Below are positions 41,516 to 54,689 of a stretch of DNA of 64,000 nt, in pieces. Where the stretch lies: assembly GCF_050908995.1 (NCBI RefSeq), contig NW_027484980.1, positions 17,402-81,401 on the forward strand. Direction: 5' to 3'. The notes beneath the pieces are model-generated. The model worked only from the letters and a program-made list of their open reading frames with translations. It had not been told where the DNA came from and made no database searches. The position numbers were made by a program, and so were the translations under genes. The DNA comes from Andrena cerasifolii (Eukaryota; Arthropoda; Insecta; Hymenoptera; Andrenidae). Position 1 is the stretch's first letter. Each line of letters starts with the position of its first letter.

Positions 41516-42836
41516 ATTGAAAAACCGATATTGAAAAACAAATATTGAAAAACTGATATCGAAAAACTGATATTGAAAAACCGATATTGAAAAACCGATA
41601 TTGAATCCGATATTAGAACCGATATTCAAAAACCGATATTGGAGAACAAATATTGAAAAACTGATATTGAAAAACCGATATTGAAAAACCGATATTGAAA
41701 AACCTATATGGAAAAACTGATATTGCAAAACCGATATTGAATCCGATATTAGAACCGATATTGAAAAACCGATATTCAAAAACCGATATTGGAGAACAAA
41801 TATTCAAAAACCGATATTGAAAAACGAATATTGAAAAACTGATATTGAAAAACCGATATTGAAAAACCGATATTGAAAAACCGCTATTGAAAAACCGATA
41901 TTGAATCCGATAATAGAACCGATATTCAAAAACCGATAATGAAAACCAAATATTGAAAAACTGATATTGAAAAACCGATATTGAAAAACCGATATTGAAA
42001 AACCTATATCGAAAAACTGATATTGAAAAATCGATATTGAAACCGATATTAGAACCGATATTGAAAAACCGATATTGAAAAACAAATATTGAAAAACTGA
42101 TATCGAAAACCGATATTGAATCCGATAATAGAACCGATATTCAAAAACCGATATTGAAAACCAAATATTGAAATACTGATGTTGAAAAACCGATATTGGA
42201 AAAACCGATATTGAAAAACCTATATCGAAAAACTGATATTGAAAAATCGATATTGAAACCGATATTAGAACCGATATTGAAAAACCGATATTGAAAAACA
42301 AATATTGAAAAACTGATATCGAAAAACTGATATTGAAAAACTGATATCGAAAAACTGATATTGAAAAACCGATATTGAAAAACCGATATTGAATCCGATA
42401 TTAGAACCGATATTCAAAAACCGATATTGTAGAACAAATATTGAAAAACTGATATTGAAAAACCGATATTGAAAAACCGATATTAAATCCGATATTAGAA
42501 CCGATATTCAAAAACCGATATTGGAGAACGAATATTGAAAAACTGATATTGAAAAACCGATATTGAAAAACCGATATTGAAAAACCGATATTGAAAAACA
42601 AATATTGAAAAACTGATATCGAAAAACTGATATTGAGAAACTGATATTGCAAAACCGATATTGAAAAACCGATATTGAAAAACCGATATTGAAAAACCTA
42701 TATCGAATAACTGATATTGCAAAACCGATATTGAAAAAACGATATTGAATCCGATATTAGAACCGATATTGAAAAACAAATATTGAAAAACCGATATTGA
42801 AAAATCGATATTGAAACCGATATTAGAACCGATATT
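41475..42836 (+). repeat. 1,318-bp tandem duplication, copy 2
   Basis: It keeps the exact 1,318-bp offset although it has two single-base length changes: a monomer with four A near 42107 (one base lost) and a doubled G near 42188 (one base gained). These cancel, so the register is out for only about 80 bp. It runs into the next super-HOR at 42489. Confidence 0.88.
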
Positions 42837-43462
42837 CAAAAACCGATATTGAAAAACTGATATTGAAAAACCGATATTGAAAAACCGATATTGAAAAACC
42901 TATATCGAAAAACTGATATTGAACAATCGATATTGAAACCGATATTAGAACCGATATTGAAAAACCGATATTGAAAAACAAATATTGAAAAACTGATATC
43001 GAAAACTGATATTGAAAAACCGATATTGAAAAACCGATATTGAATCCGATATTAGAACCGATATTCAAAAACCGATATTGGAGAACAAATATTGAAAAAC
43101 TGATATTGAAAAACCGATATTGAAAAACCGATATTGAAAAACCGATATTGAAAAACCTATATCGAATAACTGATATTGCAAAACCGATATTGAATCCGAT
43201 ATTTAGAACCGATATTGAAAAACCGATATTGAAATACCGATATTGAAAAACCTATATGGAAAAACTGATATTGCAAAACCGATATTGAATCCGATATTAG
43301 AACCGATATTGAAAAACCGATATTCAAAAACCGATATTGGAGAACAAATATTCAAAAACCGATATTGAAAACGAATATTGAAAAACTGATATTGAAAAAC
43401 CGATATTGAAAAACCGCTATTGAAAAACCGATATTGAAACCGATATTAGAACCGATATTCAA
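42489..43462 (+). repeat. Super-HOR copy 6, with three single-base indels
   Basis: HOR start, linker and 261-bp module lie in the same order as in the other super-HORs. It has a four-A monomer near 43005, an extra T near 43203 (GATATTTAG) and a four-A monomer near 43367. The net length is about one base short. Confidence 0.75.
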
Positions 43463-44400
43463 AAACCGATATTGAAAACCAAATATTGAAAAACTGATAT
43501 TGAAAAACCGATATTGAAAAACCGATATTGAAAAACCTATATCGAAAAACTGATATTGAAAAATCGATATTGAAACCGATATTAGAACCGATATTGAAAA
43601 ACCGATATTGTAAAGCAAATATTGAAAAACCGATATTGAAATACCGATATTGAAAAACCTATATGGAAAAACTGATATTGCAAAACCGATATTGAATCCG
43701 ATATTAGAACCGATATTGAAAAACCGATATTGTAAAGCAAATATTGAAAAACTGATATCGAAAAACTGATATTGAAAAACCGATATTGAATCCGATAATA
43801 GAACCGATATTCAAAAACCGATATTGAAAACCAAATATTGAAATACTGATATTGAAAAACCGATATTGAAAAACCTATATCGAAAAACTGATATTGAAAA
43901 ATCGATATTGAAACCGATATTAGAACCGATATTGAAAACCCGATATTGAAAAACAAATATTGAAAAACTGATATCGAAAAACTGATATTGAAAAACCGAT
44001 ATTGAAAAACCGATATTGAATCCGATATTAGAACCGATATTCAAAAACCGATATTGGAGAACAAATATTGAAAAACTGATATTGAAAAACCGATATTCAA
44101 AAACCGATATTGAAAAACCTATATCGAATAACTGATATTGCAAAACCGATATTGAATCCGATATTAGAACCGATATTGAAAAACCGATATTGAAATACCG
44201 ATATTCAAAAACCGATATTGAAAACCAAATATTGAAAAACTGATATTGAAAAACCGATATTCAAAAACCGATATTGAAAAACCTATATCGAAAAACTGAT
44301 ATTGAAAAATCGATATTGAAACCGATATTAGAACCGATATTGAAAAACCGATATTGAAAAACGAATATTGAAAAACTGATATTGAAAAACCGATATTGAA
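43300..44400 (+). repeat. 1.1-kb segment, copy 1 of a pair 2.9-3.0 kb apart
   Basis: It matches 46170-47430, with offset 2,867 on the left and 3,031 from about 43.75 kb on, because the partner has about 164 bp more near 46.6-46.75 kb. Both contain GAAAACCCG (43935 and 46968) and paired CCGATATTCAAAAA monomers near 44090 and 47120. Confidence 0.78.
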
Positions 44401-46169
44401 TCCGATAATAGAACCGATATTCAAAAACCGATAATGAAAACCAAATATTGAAAAACTGATATTGAAAAACCGATATTGAAAACCGATATTGAAAAACTAT
44501 ATCGAAAAACTGATATTGAAAAATCGATATTGAAACCGATATTAGAACCGATATTGAAAAACCGATATTGAAAAACAAATATTGAAAAACTGATATCGAA
44601 AAACTGATATTGAAAAACCGATATTGAAAAACCGATATTGAATCCGATAATAGAACCGATATTCAAAACCGATATTGAAAACCAAATATTGAAATACTGA
44701 TGTTGAAAAACCGATATTGAAAAACCGATATTGAAAACCTATATCGAAAAACCTATATCGAATAACTGATATTGCAAACCGATATTGAATCCGATATTAG
44801 AACCGATATTGAAAAACCGATATTGAAATACCGATATTGAAAAACCTATATGGAAAAACTGATATTGCAAAACCGATATTGAATCCGATATTAGAACCGA
44901 TATTGAAAAACCGATATTCAAAAACCGATATTGGAGAACAAATATTCAAAAACCGATATTGAAAAACGAATATTGAAAAACTGATATTGAAAAACCGATA
45001 TTGAAAAAACCGCTATTGAAAAACCGATATTGAAACCGATATTAGAACGATATTCAAAAACCGATATTGAAAACCAAATATTGAAAAACTGATATTGAAA
45101 AACCGATATTGAAAAACCTATATCGAAAACTGATATTGAAAAACGATATTGAAAAACCGATATTGAAAAACCGATATTGAAAAACCTATATCGAAAAACT
45201 GATATTGAAAAATCGATATTGAAACCGATATTAGAACCGATATTGAAAAACCGATATTGTAAAGCAAATATTGAAAAACTGATATCGAAAAACTGATATT
45301 GAAAAATCGATATTGAAACCGATATTAGAACCGATATTGAAAAACCGCTATTGAAAAACCGATATTGAATCCGATAATAGAACCGATATTCAAAAACCGA
45401 TAATGAAAACCAAATATTGAAAAACTGATATTGAAAAACCGAAATTGAAAAACCGATATTGAAAAACCGATATTGAATCCGATAATAGAACCGATATTCA
45501 AAAACCGATATTGAAAACCAAATATTGAAATACTGATGTTGAAAAACCGATATTGAAAAACCGATATTGAAAAACCTATATCGAAAAACTGATATTGAAA
45601 AATCGATATTGAAACCGATATTAGAACCGATATTGAAAAAACCGATATTGAAAAACAAATATTGAAAAACTGATATCGAAAAACTGATATTGAAAAACTG
45701 ATATCGAAAAACCGATATTGAAAAAACTATATCGAAAAACTGATATTGAAAAATCGATATTGAAACCGATATTAGAACCGATATTGAAAAACCGATATTG
45801 AAAAACAAATATTGAAAACTGATATCGAAAAACTGATATTGAAAAACTGATATCGAAAAACTGATATTGAAAAACCGATATTGAAAAACCGATATTGAAT
45901 CCGATATTAGAACCGATATTCAAAAACCGATATTGTAGAACAAATATTGAAAAACTGATATTGAAAAACCGATATTGAAAAACCGATATTAAATCCGATA
46001 TTAGAACCGATATTAGAACCGATATTCAAAAACCGATATTGGAGAACAAATATTGAAAAACTGATATTGAAAAACCGATATTGAAAAACCGATATTGAAA
46101 AACCGATATTGAAAAACCTATATCGAATAACTGATATTGCAAAACCGATATTGAATCCGATATTAGAAC
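44401..46169 (+). repeat. Most degenerate stretch of the array
   Basis: The module order is hard to follow and single-base indels are dense: near 44479, 44497, 44668, 44735, 44776, 45007, 45047, 45128, 45145, 45640 and 45818. Most change the A-run to four or six bases or remove one C of the CC. The CTATATCG variant without its first C (after six A) appears near 45724, and a triple 12-bp group with two successive CCGATATTAGAA appears for the first time near 46003. Confidence 0.75.
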
Positions 46170-47430
46170 CGATATTGAAAAACCGATATTCAAAAACCGA
46201 TATTGGAGAACAAATATTCAAAAACCGATATTGAAAAACGAATATTGAAAAACTGATATTGAAAAACCGATATTGAAAAACCGCTATTGAAAAACCGATA
46301 TTGAAACCGATATTAGAACCGATATTCAAAAACCGATATTGAAAACCAAATATTGAAAAACTGATATTGAAAAACCGATATTGAAAAACCGATATTGAAA
46401 AACCTATATCGAAAAACTGATATTGAAAAATCGATATTGAAACCGATATTAGAACCGATATTGAAAAACCGATATTGTAAAGCAAATATTGAAAAACCGA
46501 TATTGAAATACCGATATTGAAAAACCTATATGGAAAAACTGATATTGCAAAACCGATATTGAATCCGATATTAGAACCGATATTGAAAAACCGATATTCA
46601 AATACCGATATTCAAAAACCGATATTGAAAACCAAATATTGAAAAACTGATATTGAAAAACCGATATTGAAAAACCGATATTGAAAAACCTATATCGAAA
46701 AACTGATATTGAAAAATCGATATTGAAACCGATATTAGAACCGATATTGAAAAACCGATATTGTAAAGCAAATATTGAAAAACTGATATCGAAAAACTGA
46801 TATTGAAAAACCGATATTGAATCCGATAATAGAACCGATATTCAAAAACCGATATTGAAAACCAAATATTGAAATACTGATATTGAAAAACCGATATTGA
46901 AAAACCTATATCGAAAAACTGATATTGAAAAATCGATATTGAAACCGATATTAGAACCGATATTGAAAACCCGATATTGAAAAACAAATATTGAAAAACT
47001 GATATCGAAAAACTGATATTGAAAAACCGATATTGAAAAACCGATATTGAATCCGATATTAGAACCGATATTCAAAAACCGATATTGGAGAACAAATATT
47101 GAAAAACTGATATTGAAAAACCGATATTCAAAAACCGATATTGAAAAACCTATATCGAATAACTGATATTGCAAAACCGATATTGAATCCGATATTAGAA
47201 CCGATATTGAAAAACCGATATTGAAATACCGATATTCAAAAACCGATATTGAAAACCAAATATTGAAAAACTGATATTGAAAAACCGATATTCAAAAACC
47301 GATATTGAAAAACCTATATCGAAAAACTGATATTGAAAAATCGATATTGAAACCGATATTAGAACCGATATTGAAAAACCGATATTGAAAAACGAATATT
47401 GAAAAACTGATATCGAAAAACTGATATTGA
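46170..47430 (+). repeat. 1.26-kb segment, copy 2 of a pair 2.9-3.0 kb apart
   Basis: Partner of 43300-44400 with about 164 bp of added monomers after two CCGATATTC monomers near 46596-46615. Unlike its partner it has a regular A-run length, so the indels of the partner arose there or are read errors there. Confidence 0.77.
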
Positions 47431-47589
47431 AAAACCGATATTGAAAAACCGATATTGAATCCGATAATAGAACCGATATTCAAAAACCGATATTGAAAAC
47501 CAAATATTGAAATACTGATGTTGAAAAACCGATATTGAAAAACCGATATTGAAAAACCTATATCGAAAAACCTATATCGAATAACTGAT

Positions 47590-49820
47590 ATTGCAAAACC
47601 GATATTGAATCCGATATTAGAACCGATATTGAAAAACCGATATTGAAATACCGATATTGAAAAACCTATATGGAAAAACTGATATTGCAAAACCGATATT
47701 GAATCCGATATTAGAACCGATATTGAAAAACCGATATTCAAAAACCGATATTGGAGAACAAATATTCAAAAACCGATATTGAAAAACGAATATTGAAAAA
47801 CTGATATTGAAAAACCGATATTGAAAAACCGCTATTGAAAAACCGATATTGAAACCGATATTAGAACCGATATTCAAAAACCGATATTGAAAACCAAATA
47901 TTGAAAAACTGATATTGAAAAACCGATATTGAAAAACCTATATCGAAAAACTGATATTGAAAAACCGATATTGAAAAACCGATATTGAAAAACCGATATT
48001 GAAAAACCTATATCGAAAAACTGATATTGAAAAATCGATATTGAAACCGATATTAGAACCGATATTGAAAAACCGATATTGTAAAGCAAATATTGAAAAA
48101 CTGATATCGAAAAACTGATATTGAAAAATCGATATTGAAACCGATATTAGAACCGATATTGAAAAACCGATATTGAAAAACGAATATTGAAAAACTGATA
48201 TTGAAAAACCGATATTGAAAAACCGCTATTGAAAAACCGATATTGAATCCGATAATAGAACCGATATTCAAAAACCGATAATGAAAACCAAATATTGAAA
48301 AACTGATATTGAAAAACCGATATTGAAAAACCGATATTGAAAAACCGATATTGAATCCGATAATAGAACCGATATTCAAAAACCGATATTGAAAACCAAA
48401 TATTGAAATACTGATGTTGAAAAACCGATATTGAAAAACCGATATTGAAAAACCTATATCGAAAAACTGATATTGAAAAATCGATATTGAAACCGATATT
48501 AGAACCGATATTGAAAAACCGATATTGAAAAACAAATATTGAAAAACTGATATCGAAAAACTGATATTGAAAAACTGATATCGAAAAACCGATATTGAAA
48601 AAACTATATCGAAAAACTGATATTGAAAAATCGATATTGAAACCGATATTAGAACCGATATTGAAAAACCGATATTGAAAAACAAATATTGAAAAACTGA
48701 TATCGAAAAACTGATATTGAAAAACTGATATCGAAAAACTGATATTGAAAAACCGATATTGAAAAACCGATATTGAATCCGATATTAGAACCGATATTCA
48801 AAAACCGATATTGTAGAACAAATATTGAAAAACTGATATTGAAAAACCGATATTGAAAAACCGATATTAAATCCGATATTAGAACCGATATTAGAACCGA
48901 TATTCAAAAACCGATATTGGAGAACAAATATTGAAAAACTGATATTGAAAAACCGATATTGAAAAACCGATATTGAAAAACCGATATTGAAAAACCTATA
49001 TCGAATAACTGATATTGCAAAACCGATATTGAATCCGATATTAGAACCGATATTGAAAAACCGATATTCAAAAACCGATATTGGAGAACAAATATTCAAA
49101 AACCGATATTGAAAAACGAATATTGAAAAACTGATATTGAAAAACCGATATTGAAAAACCGCTATTGAAAAACCGATATTGAAACCGATATTAGAACCGA
49201 TATTAGAACCGATATTCAAAAACCGATATTGAAAAACTGATATTGAAAAACCGATATTGAAAAACCGATATTGAAAAACCTATATCGAAAAACTGATATT
49301 GAACAATCGATATTGAAACCGATATTAGAACCGATATTGAAAAACCGATATTGAAAAACAAATATTGAAAAACTGATATCGAAAAACTGATATTGAAAAA
49401 CCGATATTGAAAAACCGATATTGAATCCGATATTAGAACCGATATTCAAAAACCGATATTGGAGAACAAATATTGAAAAACTGATATTGAAAAACCGATA
49501 TTGAAAAACCGATATTGAAAAACCGATATTGAAAAACCTATATTGAATAACTGATATTGCAAAACCGATATTGAATCCGATATTAGAACCGATATTGAAA
49601 AACCGATATTGAAATACCGATATTGAAAAACCTATATGGAAAAACTGATATTGCAAAACCGATATTGAATCCGATATTAGAACCGATATTGAAAAACCGA
49701 TATTCAAAAACCGATATTGGAGAACAAATATTCAAAAACCGATATTGAAAAACGAATATTGAAAAACTGATATTGAAAAACCGATATTGAAAAACCGCTA
49801 TTGAAAAACCGATATTGAAA
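47590..49820 (+). repeat. 2.2-kb segment, copy 1 of 3
   Basis: Related to 54690-56780 and 58090-60480. It begins with the 261-bp module at 47617-47877, exactly 10,505 bp from the one at 58122. Shared features: CCGATATTGTAAAG (48081), six A before CTATATCG (48603), doubled CCGATATTAGAA (48880 and 49190), and a second 261-bp module at 49583. It lacks about 136 bp near 48.3 kb that the other two have. Confidence 0.82.
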
Positions 49821-50309
49821 CCGATATTAGAACCGATATTCAAAAACCGATATTGAAAACCAAATATTGAAAAACTGATATTAAAAACCGATATTGAAAA
49901 ACCTATATCGAAAAACTGATATTGAAACCGATATTAGAACCGATATTGAAAAACCGATATTGAAAAACCGATATTGAAAAACCGATATTGAAAAACCTAT
50001 ATCGAAAAACTGATATTGAAAAATCGATATTGAAACCGATATTAGAACCGATATTGAAAAACCGATATTGTAAAGCAAATATTGAAAAACTGATATCGAA
50101 AAACTGATATTGAAAAACCGATATTGAAAAACCGATATTGAATCCGATAATAGAACCGATATTCAAAAACCGATAATGAAAACCAAATATTGAAAAACTG
50201 ATATTGAAAAACCGATATTGAAAAACCGATATTGAAAAACCTATATCGAAAAACTGATATTGAAAAATCGATATTGAAACCGATATTAGAACCGATATTG
50301 AAAAACCGA
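49821..50309 (+). repeat. Mixed modules between two duplicated segments
   Basis: It continues from the 261-bp module in the way seen after 57412 and 58382: CCTATATCG, CTGATATTGAAA, CCGATATTAGAA and a run of consensus. One monomer near 49881 has lost the G of ATTG. CCGATAATGAAAAC occurs near 50173. Confidence 0.7.
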
Positions 50310-51303
50310 TATTGAAAAACAAATATTGAAAAACTGATATCGAAAAACTGATATTGAAAAACCGATATTGAAAAACCGATATTGAATCCGATAATAGAAC
50401 CGATATTCAAAAACCGATATTGAAAACCAAATATTGAAATACTGATATTGAAAAACCGATATTGAAAAACCGATATTGAAAAACCTATATCGAAAAACTG
50501 ATATTGAATAATCGATATTGAAACCGATATTAGAACCGATATTGAAAAACCGATATTGAAAAACAAATATTGAAAAACTGATATTGAAAAACCGATATTG
50601 AAAAACCGATATTGAAAAACCTATATCGAAAAACTGATATTGAAAAATCGATATTGAAACCGATATTAGAACCGATATTGAAAAACCGATATTGTAAAGC
50701 AAATATTGAAAAACTGATATCGAAAAACTGATATTGAAAAACCGATATTGAAAAACCGATATTGAATCCGATAATAGAACCGATATTCAAAAACCGATAA
50801 TGAAAACCAAATATTGAAAAACTGATATTGAAAAACCGATATTGAAAAACCGATATTGAAAAACCTATATCGAAAAACTGATATTGAAAAATCGATATTG
50901 AAACCGATATTAGAACCGATATTGAAAAACCGATATTCAAAAACCGATATTGGAGAACAAATATTCAAAAACCGATATTGAAAAACGAATATTGAAAAAC
51001 TGATATTGAAAAACCGATATTGAAAAACCGCTATTGAAAAACCGATATTGAAACCGATATTAGAACCGATATTCAAAAACCGATATTGAAAACCAAATAT
51101 TGAAAAACTGATATTGAAAAACCGATATTGAAAAACCTATATCGAAAAACTGATATTGAAACCGATATTAGAACCGATATTGAAAAACCGATATTGAAAA
51201 ACCGATATTGAAAAACCGATATTGAAAAACCTATATCGAAAAACTGATATTGAAAAATCGATATTGAAACCGATATTAGAACCGATATTGAAAAACCGAT
51301 ATT
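50310..51303 (+). repeat. 1-kb segment, copy 1 of a pair 10,276 bp apart
   Basis: It matches 60586-61579 at a constant 10,276-bp offset with no length change. The difference I saw is T near 50509 (GAATAATCG) against A at 60785. The same GAATAATCG occurs at 61908, 11,402 bp away, so that region relates to a different frame of the same module. Confidence 0.83.
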
Positions 51304-52298
51304 GTAAAGCAAATATTGAAAAACTGATATCGAAAAACTGATATTGAAAAACCGATATTGAAAAACCGATATTGAATCCGATAATAGAACCGATATTCAA
51401 AAACCGATAATGAAAACCAAATATTGAAAAACTGATATTGAAAAACCGATATTGAAAAACCGATATTGAAAAACCTATATCGAAAAACTGATATTGAAAA
51501 ATCGATATTGAAACCGATATTAGAACCGATATTGAAAAACCGATATTGAAAAACAAATATTGAAAAACTGATATCGAAAAACTGATATTGAAAAACCGAT
51601 ATTGAAAAACCGATATTGAATCCGATATTAGAACCGATATTCAAAAACCGATATTGTAGAACAAATATTGAAAAACTGATATTGAAAAACCGATATTGAA
51701 AAACCGATATTGAAAAACCTATATCGAATAACTGATATTGCAAAACCGATATTGAATCCGATAATAGAACCGATATTCAAAAACCGATAATGAAAACCAA
51801 ATATTGAAAACTGATATTGAAAAACCGATATTGAAAAACCGATATTGAAAAACCTATATCGAAAAACTGATATTGAAAAATCGATATTGAAACCGATATT
51901 AGAACCGATATTGAAAAACCGATATTGAAAAACAAATATTGAAAAACTGATATCGAAAAACTGATATTGAAAAACCGATATTCAAAAACCGATATTGGAG
52001 AACAAATATTCAAAAACCGATATTGAAAAACGAATATTGAAAAACTGATATTGAAAAACCGATATTGAAAAACCGCTATTGAAAAACCGATATTGAAACC
52101 GATATTAGAACCGATATTCAAAAACCGATATTGAAAACCAAATATTGAAAAACTGATATTGAAAAACCGATATTGAAAAACCGATATTGAAAAAACCTAT
52201 ATCGAAAAACTGATATTGAAAAATCGATATTGAAACCGATATTAGAACCGATATTGAAAAACCGATATTGTAAAGCAAATATTGAAAAACCGATATTG
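51304..52298 (+). repeat. Mixed modules, 51.3-52.3 kb
   Basis: Two CCGATAATGAAAAC variants (near 51408 and 51788), CCGATATTGTAGAA near 51655, part of a 261-bp module near 51980-52120 and CCGATATTGTAAAG near 52270. Off-length monomers lie near 51808 (four A) and 52191 (six A). Confidence 0.7.
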
Positions 52299-53216
52299 AA
52301 ATACCGATATTGAAAAACCTATATGGAAAAACTGATATTGCAAAACCGATATTGAATCCGATATTAGAACCGATATTGAAAAACCGATATTCAAAAACCG
52401 ATATTGGAGAACAAATATTCAAAAACCGATATTGAAAAACGAATATTGAAAAACTGATATTGAAAAACTGATATTGAATCCGATATTAGAACCGATATTC
52501 AAAAACCGATATTGGAGAACAAATATTGAAAAACTGATATTGAAAAACCGATATTGAAAAACCGCTATTGAAAAACCGATATTGAAACCGATATTAGAAC
52601 CGATATTCAAAAACCGATATTGAAAACCAAATATTGAAAAACTGATATTGAAAAACCGATATTGAAAAACCGATATTGAAAAACCTATATCGAAAAACTG
52701 ATATTGAAAAATCGATATTGAAACCGATATTAGAACCGATATTCAAAAACCGATATTGGAGAACAAATATTGAAAAACTGATATTGAAAAACCGATATTG
52801 AAAAACCTATATCGAAAAACTGATATTGAAAAATCGATATTGAAACCGATATTAGAACCGATATTGAGAAACCGATATTGTAAAGCAAATATTGAAAAAC
52901 TGATATCGAAAAACTGATATTGAAAAACCGATATTGAAAAACCGATATTGAATCCGATAATAGAACCGATATTGAAAAACCGCTATTGAAAAACCGATAT
53001 TGAATCCGATAATAGAACCGATATTCAAAAACCGATATTGAAAAACCAAATATTGAAATACTGATATTGAAAACCGATATTGAAAAACCTATATCGAAAA
53101 ACTGATATTGAAAAACTGATATTGAATCCGATATTAGAACCGATATTGAAAAACCGATATTGAAATACCGATATTCAAAAACCGATATTGAAAACCAAAT
53201 ATTGAAAAACTGATAT
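52299..53216 (+). repeat. 730-bp module, copy 4, closest to the copy at 28 kb
   Basis: It shares with 27933-28850 the 52-bp insertion between two CCGATAATAGAA monomers (near 52970-53020) and the following 190 bp. Private changes: G near 52867 (GAGAAACC), five A before CCAAATATT near 53041 and four A near 53070. Confidence 0.75.
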
Positions 53217-54689
53217 GAAAAACCGATATTGAAAAACCGATATTGAAAAACCGATATTGAAAAACCTATATCGAAAAACAAATATTGAAAACTGATATCG
53301 AAAAACTGATATTGAAAAACTGATATCGAAAAACCGATATTGAAAAAACTATATCGAAAAACTGATATTGAAAAATCGATATTGAAACCGATATTAGAAC
53401 CGATATTGAAAACCCGATATTGAAAAACAAATATTGAAAAACTGATATCGAAAAACTGATATTGAAAAACCGATATTGAAAAACCGATATTGAATCCGAT
53501 ATTAGAACCGATATTCAAAAACCGATATTGGAGAACAAATATTGAAAAACTGATATTGAAAAACCGATATTCAAAAACCGATATTGAAAAACCTATATCG
53601 AATAACTGATATTGCAAAACCGATATTGAATCCGATATTAGAACCGATATTGAAAAACCGATATTGAAATACCGATATTCAAAAACCGATATTGAAAACC
53701 AAATATTGAAAAACTGATATTGAAAAACCGATATTGAAAAACCGATATTGAAAAACCTATATCGAAAAACTGATATTGAAAAATCGATATTGAAACCGAT
53801 ATTAGAACCGATATTGAAAAACCGATATTGAAAAACGAATATTGAAAAACTGATATTGAAAAACCGATATTGAAAAACCGCTATTGAAAAACCGATATTG
53901 AATCCGATAATAGAACCGATATTCAAAAACCGATAATGAAAACCAAATATTGAAAAACTGATATTGAAAAACCGATATTGAAAAACTGATATCGAAAAAC
54001 TGATATTGAAAAACCGATATTGAAAAACCGATATTGAAACCGATATTAGAACCGATATTGAAAAACCGATATTGAAAAACAAATATTGAAAAAATGATAT
54101 CGAAAAACTGATATTGAAAAACCGATATTGAAAAACCGATATTGAATCCGATATTAGAACCGATATTCAAAAACCGATATTGTAGAACAAATATTGAAAA
54201 ACTGATATTGAAAAACCGATATTGAAAAACGAATATTGAAAAACTGATATTGAAAAACCGATATTGAAAAACCGCTATTGAAAAACCGATATTGAATCCG
54301 ATAATAGAACCGATATTCAAAAACCGATAATGAAAACCAAATATTGAAAAACTGATATTGAAAAACCGATATTGAAAAATCGATATTGAAACCGATATTA
54401 GAACCGATATTGAAAAACCGATATTGAAAAACAAATATTGAAAAACTGATATCGAAAAACTGATATTGAAAAACCGATATTGAAAAACCGATATTGAATC
54501 CGATAATAGAACCGATATTCAAAAACCGATATTGAAAACCAAATATTGAAATACTGATGTTGAAAAACCGATATTGAAAAACCGATATTGAAAAACCTAT
54601 ATCGAAAAACTGATATTGAAAAATCGATATTGAAACCGATATTAGAACCGATATTGAAAAACCGATATTGAAAAACAAATATTGAAAAA
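53217..54689 (+). repeat. Irregular stretch with rearranged modules
   Basis: Pieces of known modules in unusual order. A monomer near 53213 has lost a T (GATATG). Six A before CTATATCG occurs near 53346 and GAAAACCCG near 53409. Two CGAATATTG blocks lie near 53838 and 54233. A private ATGATATCG (AAAATG in place of AAACTG) occurs near 54092. The - strand stays open for 450 codons across 52730-54082 because the stop-bearing monomer types happen to fall out of frame. Confidence 0.7.

Noticed and set aside
52730..54082. 450-codon open frame on the - strand, the longest in the window
   Set aside because: It is composed of the 14-residue satellite cycle with variants, begins at a TTG rather than ATG and has no non-repeat domain. 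Its length depends only on which variant monomers fall in frame. The same holds for the other - strand frames of 60-300 codons.
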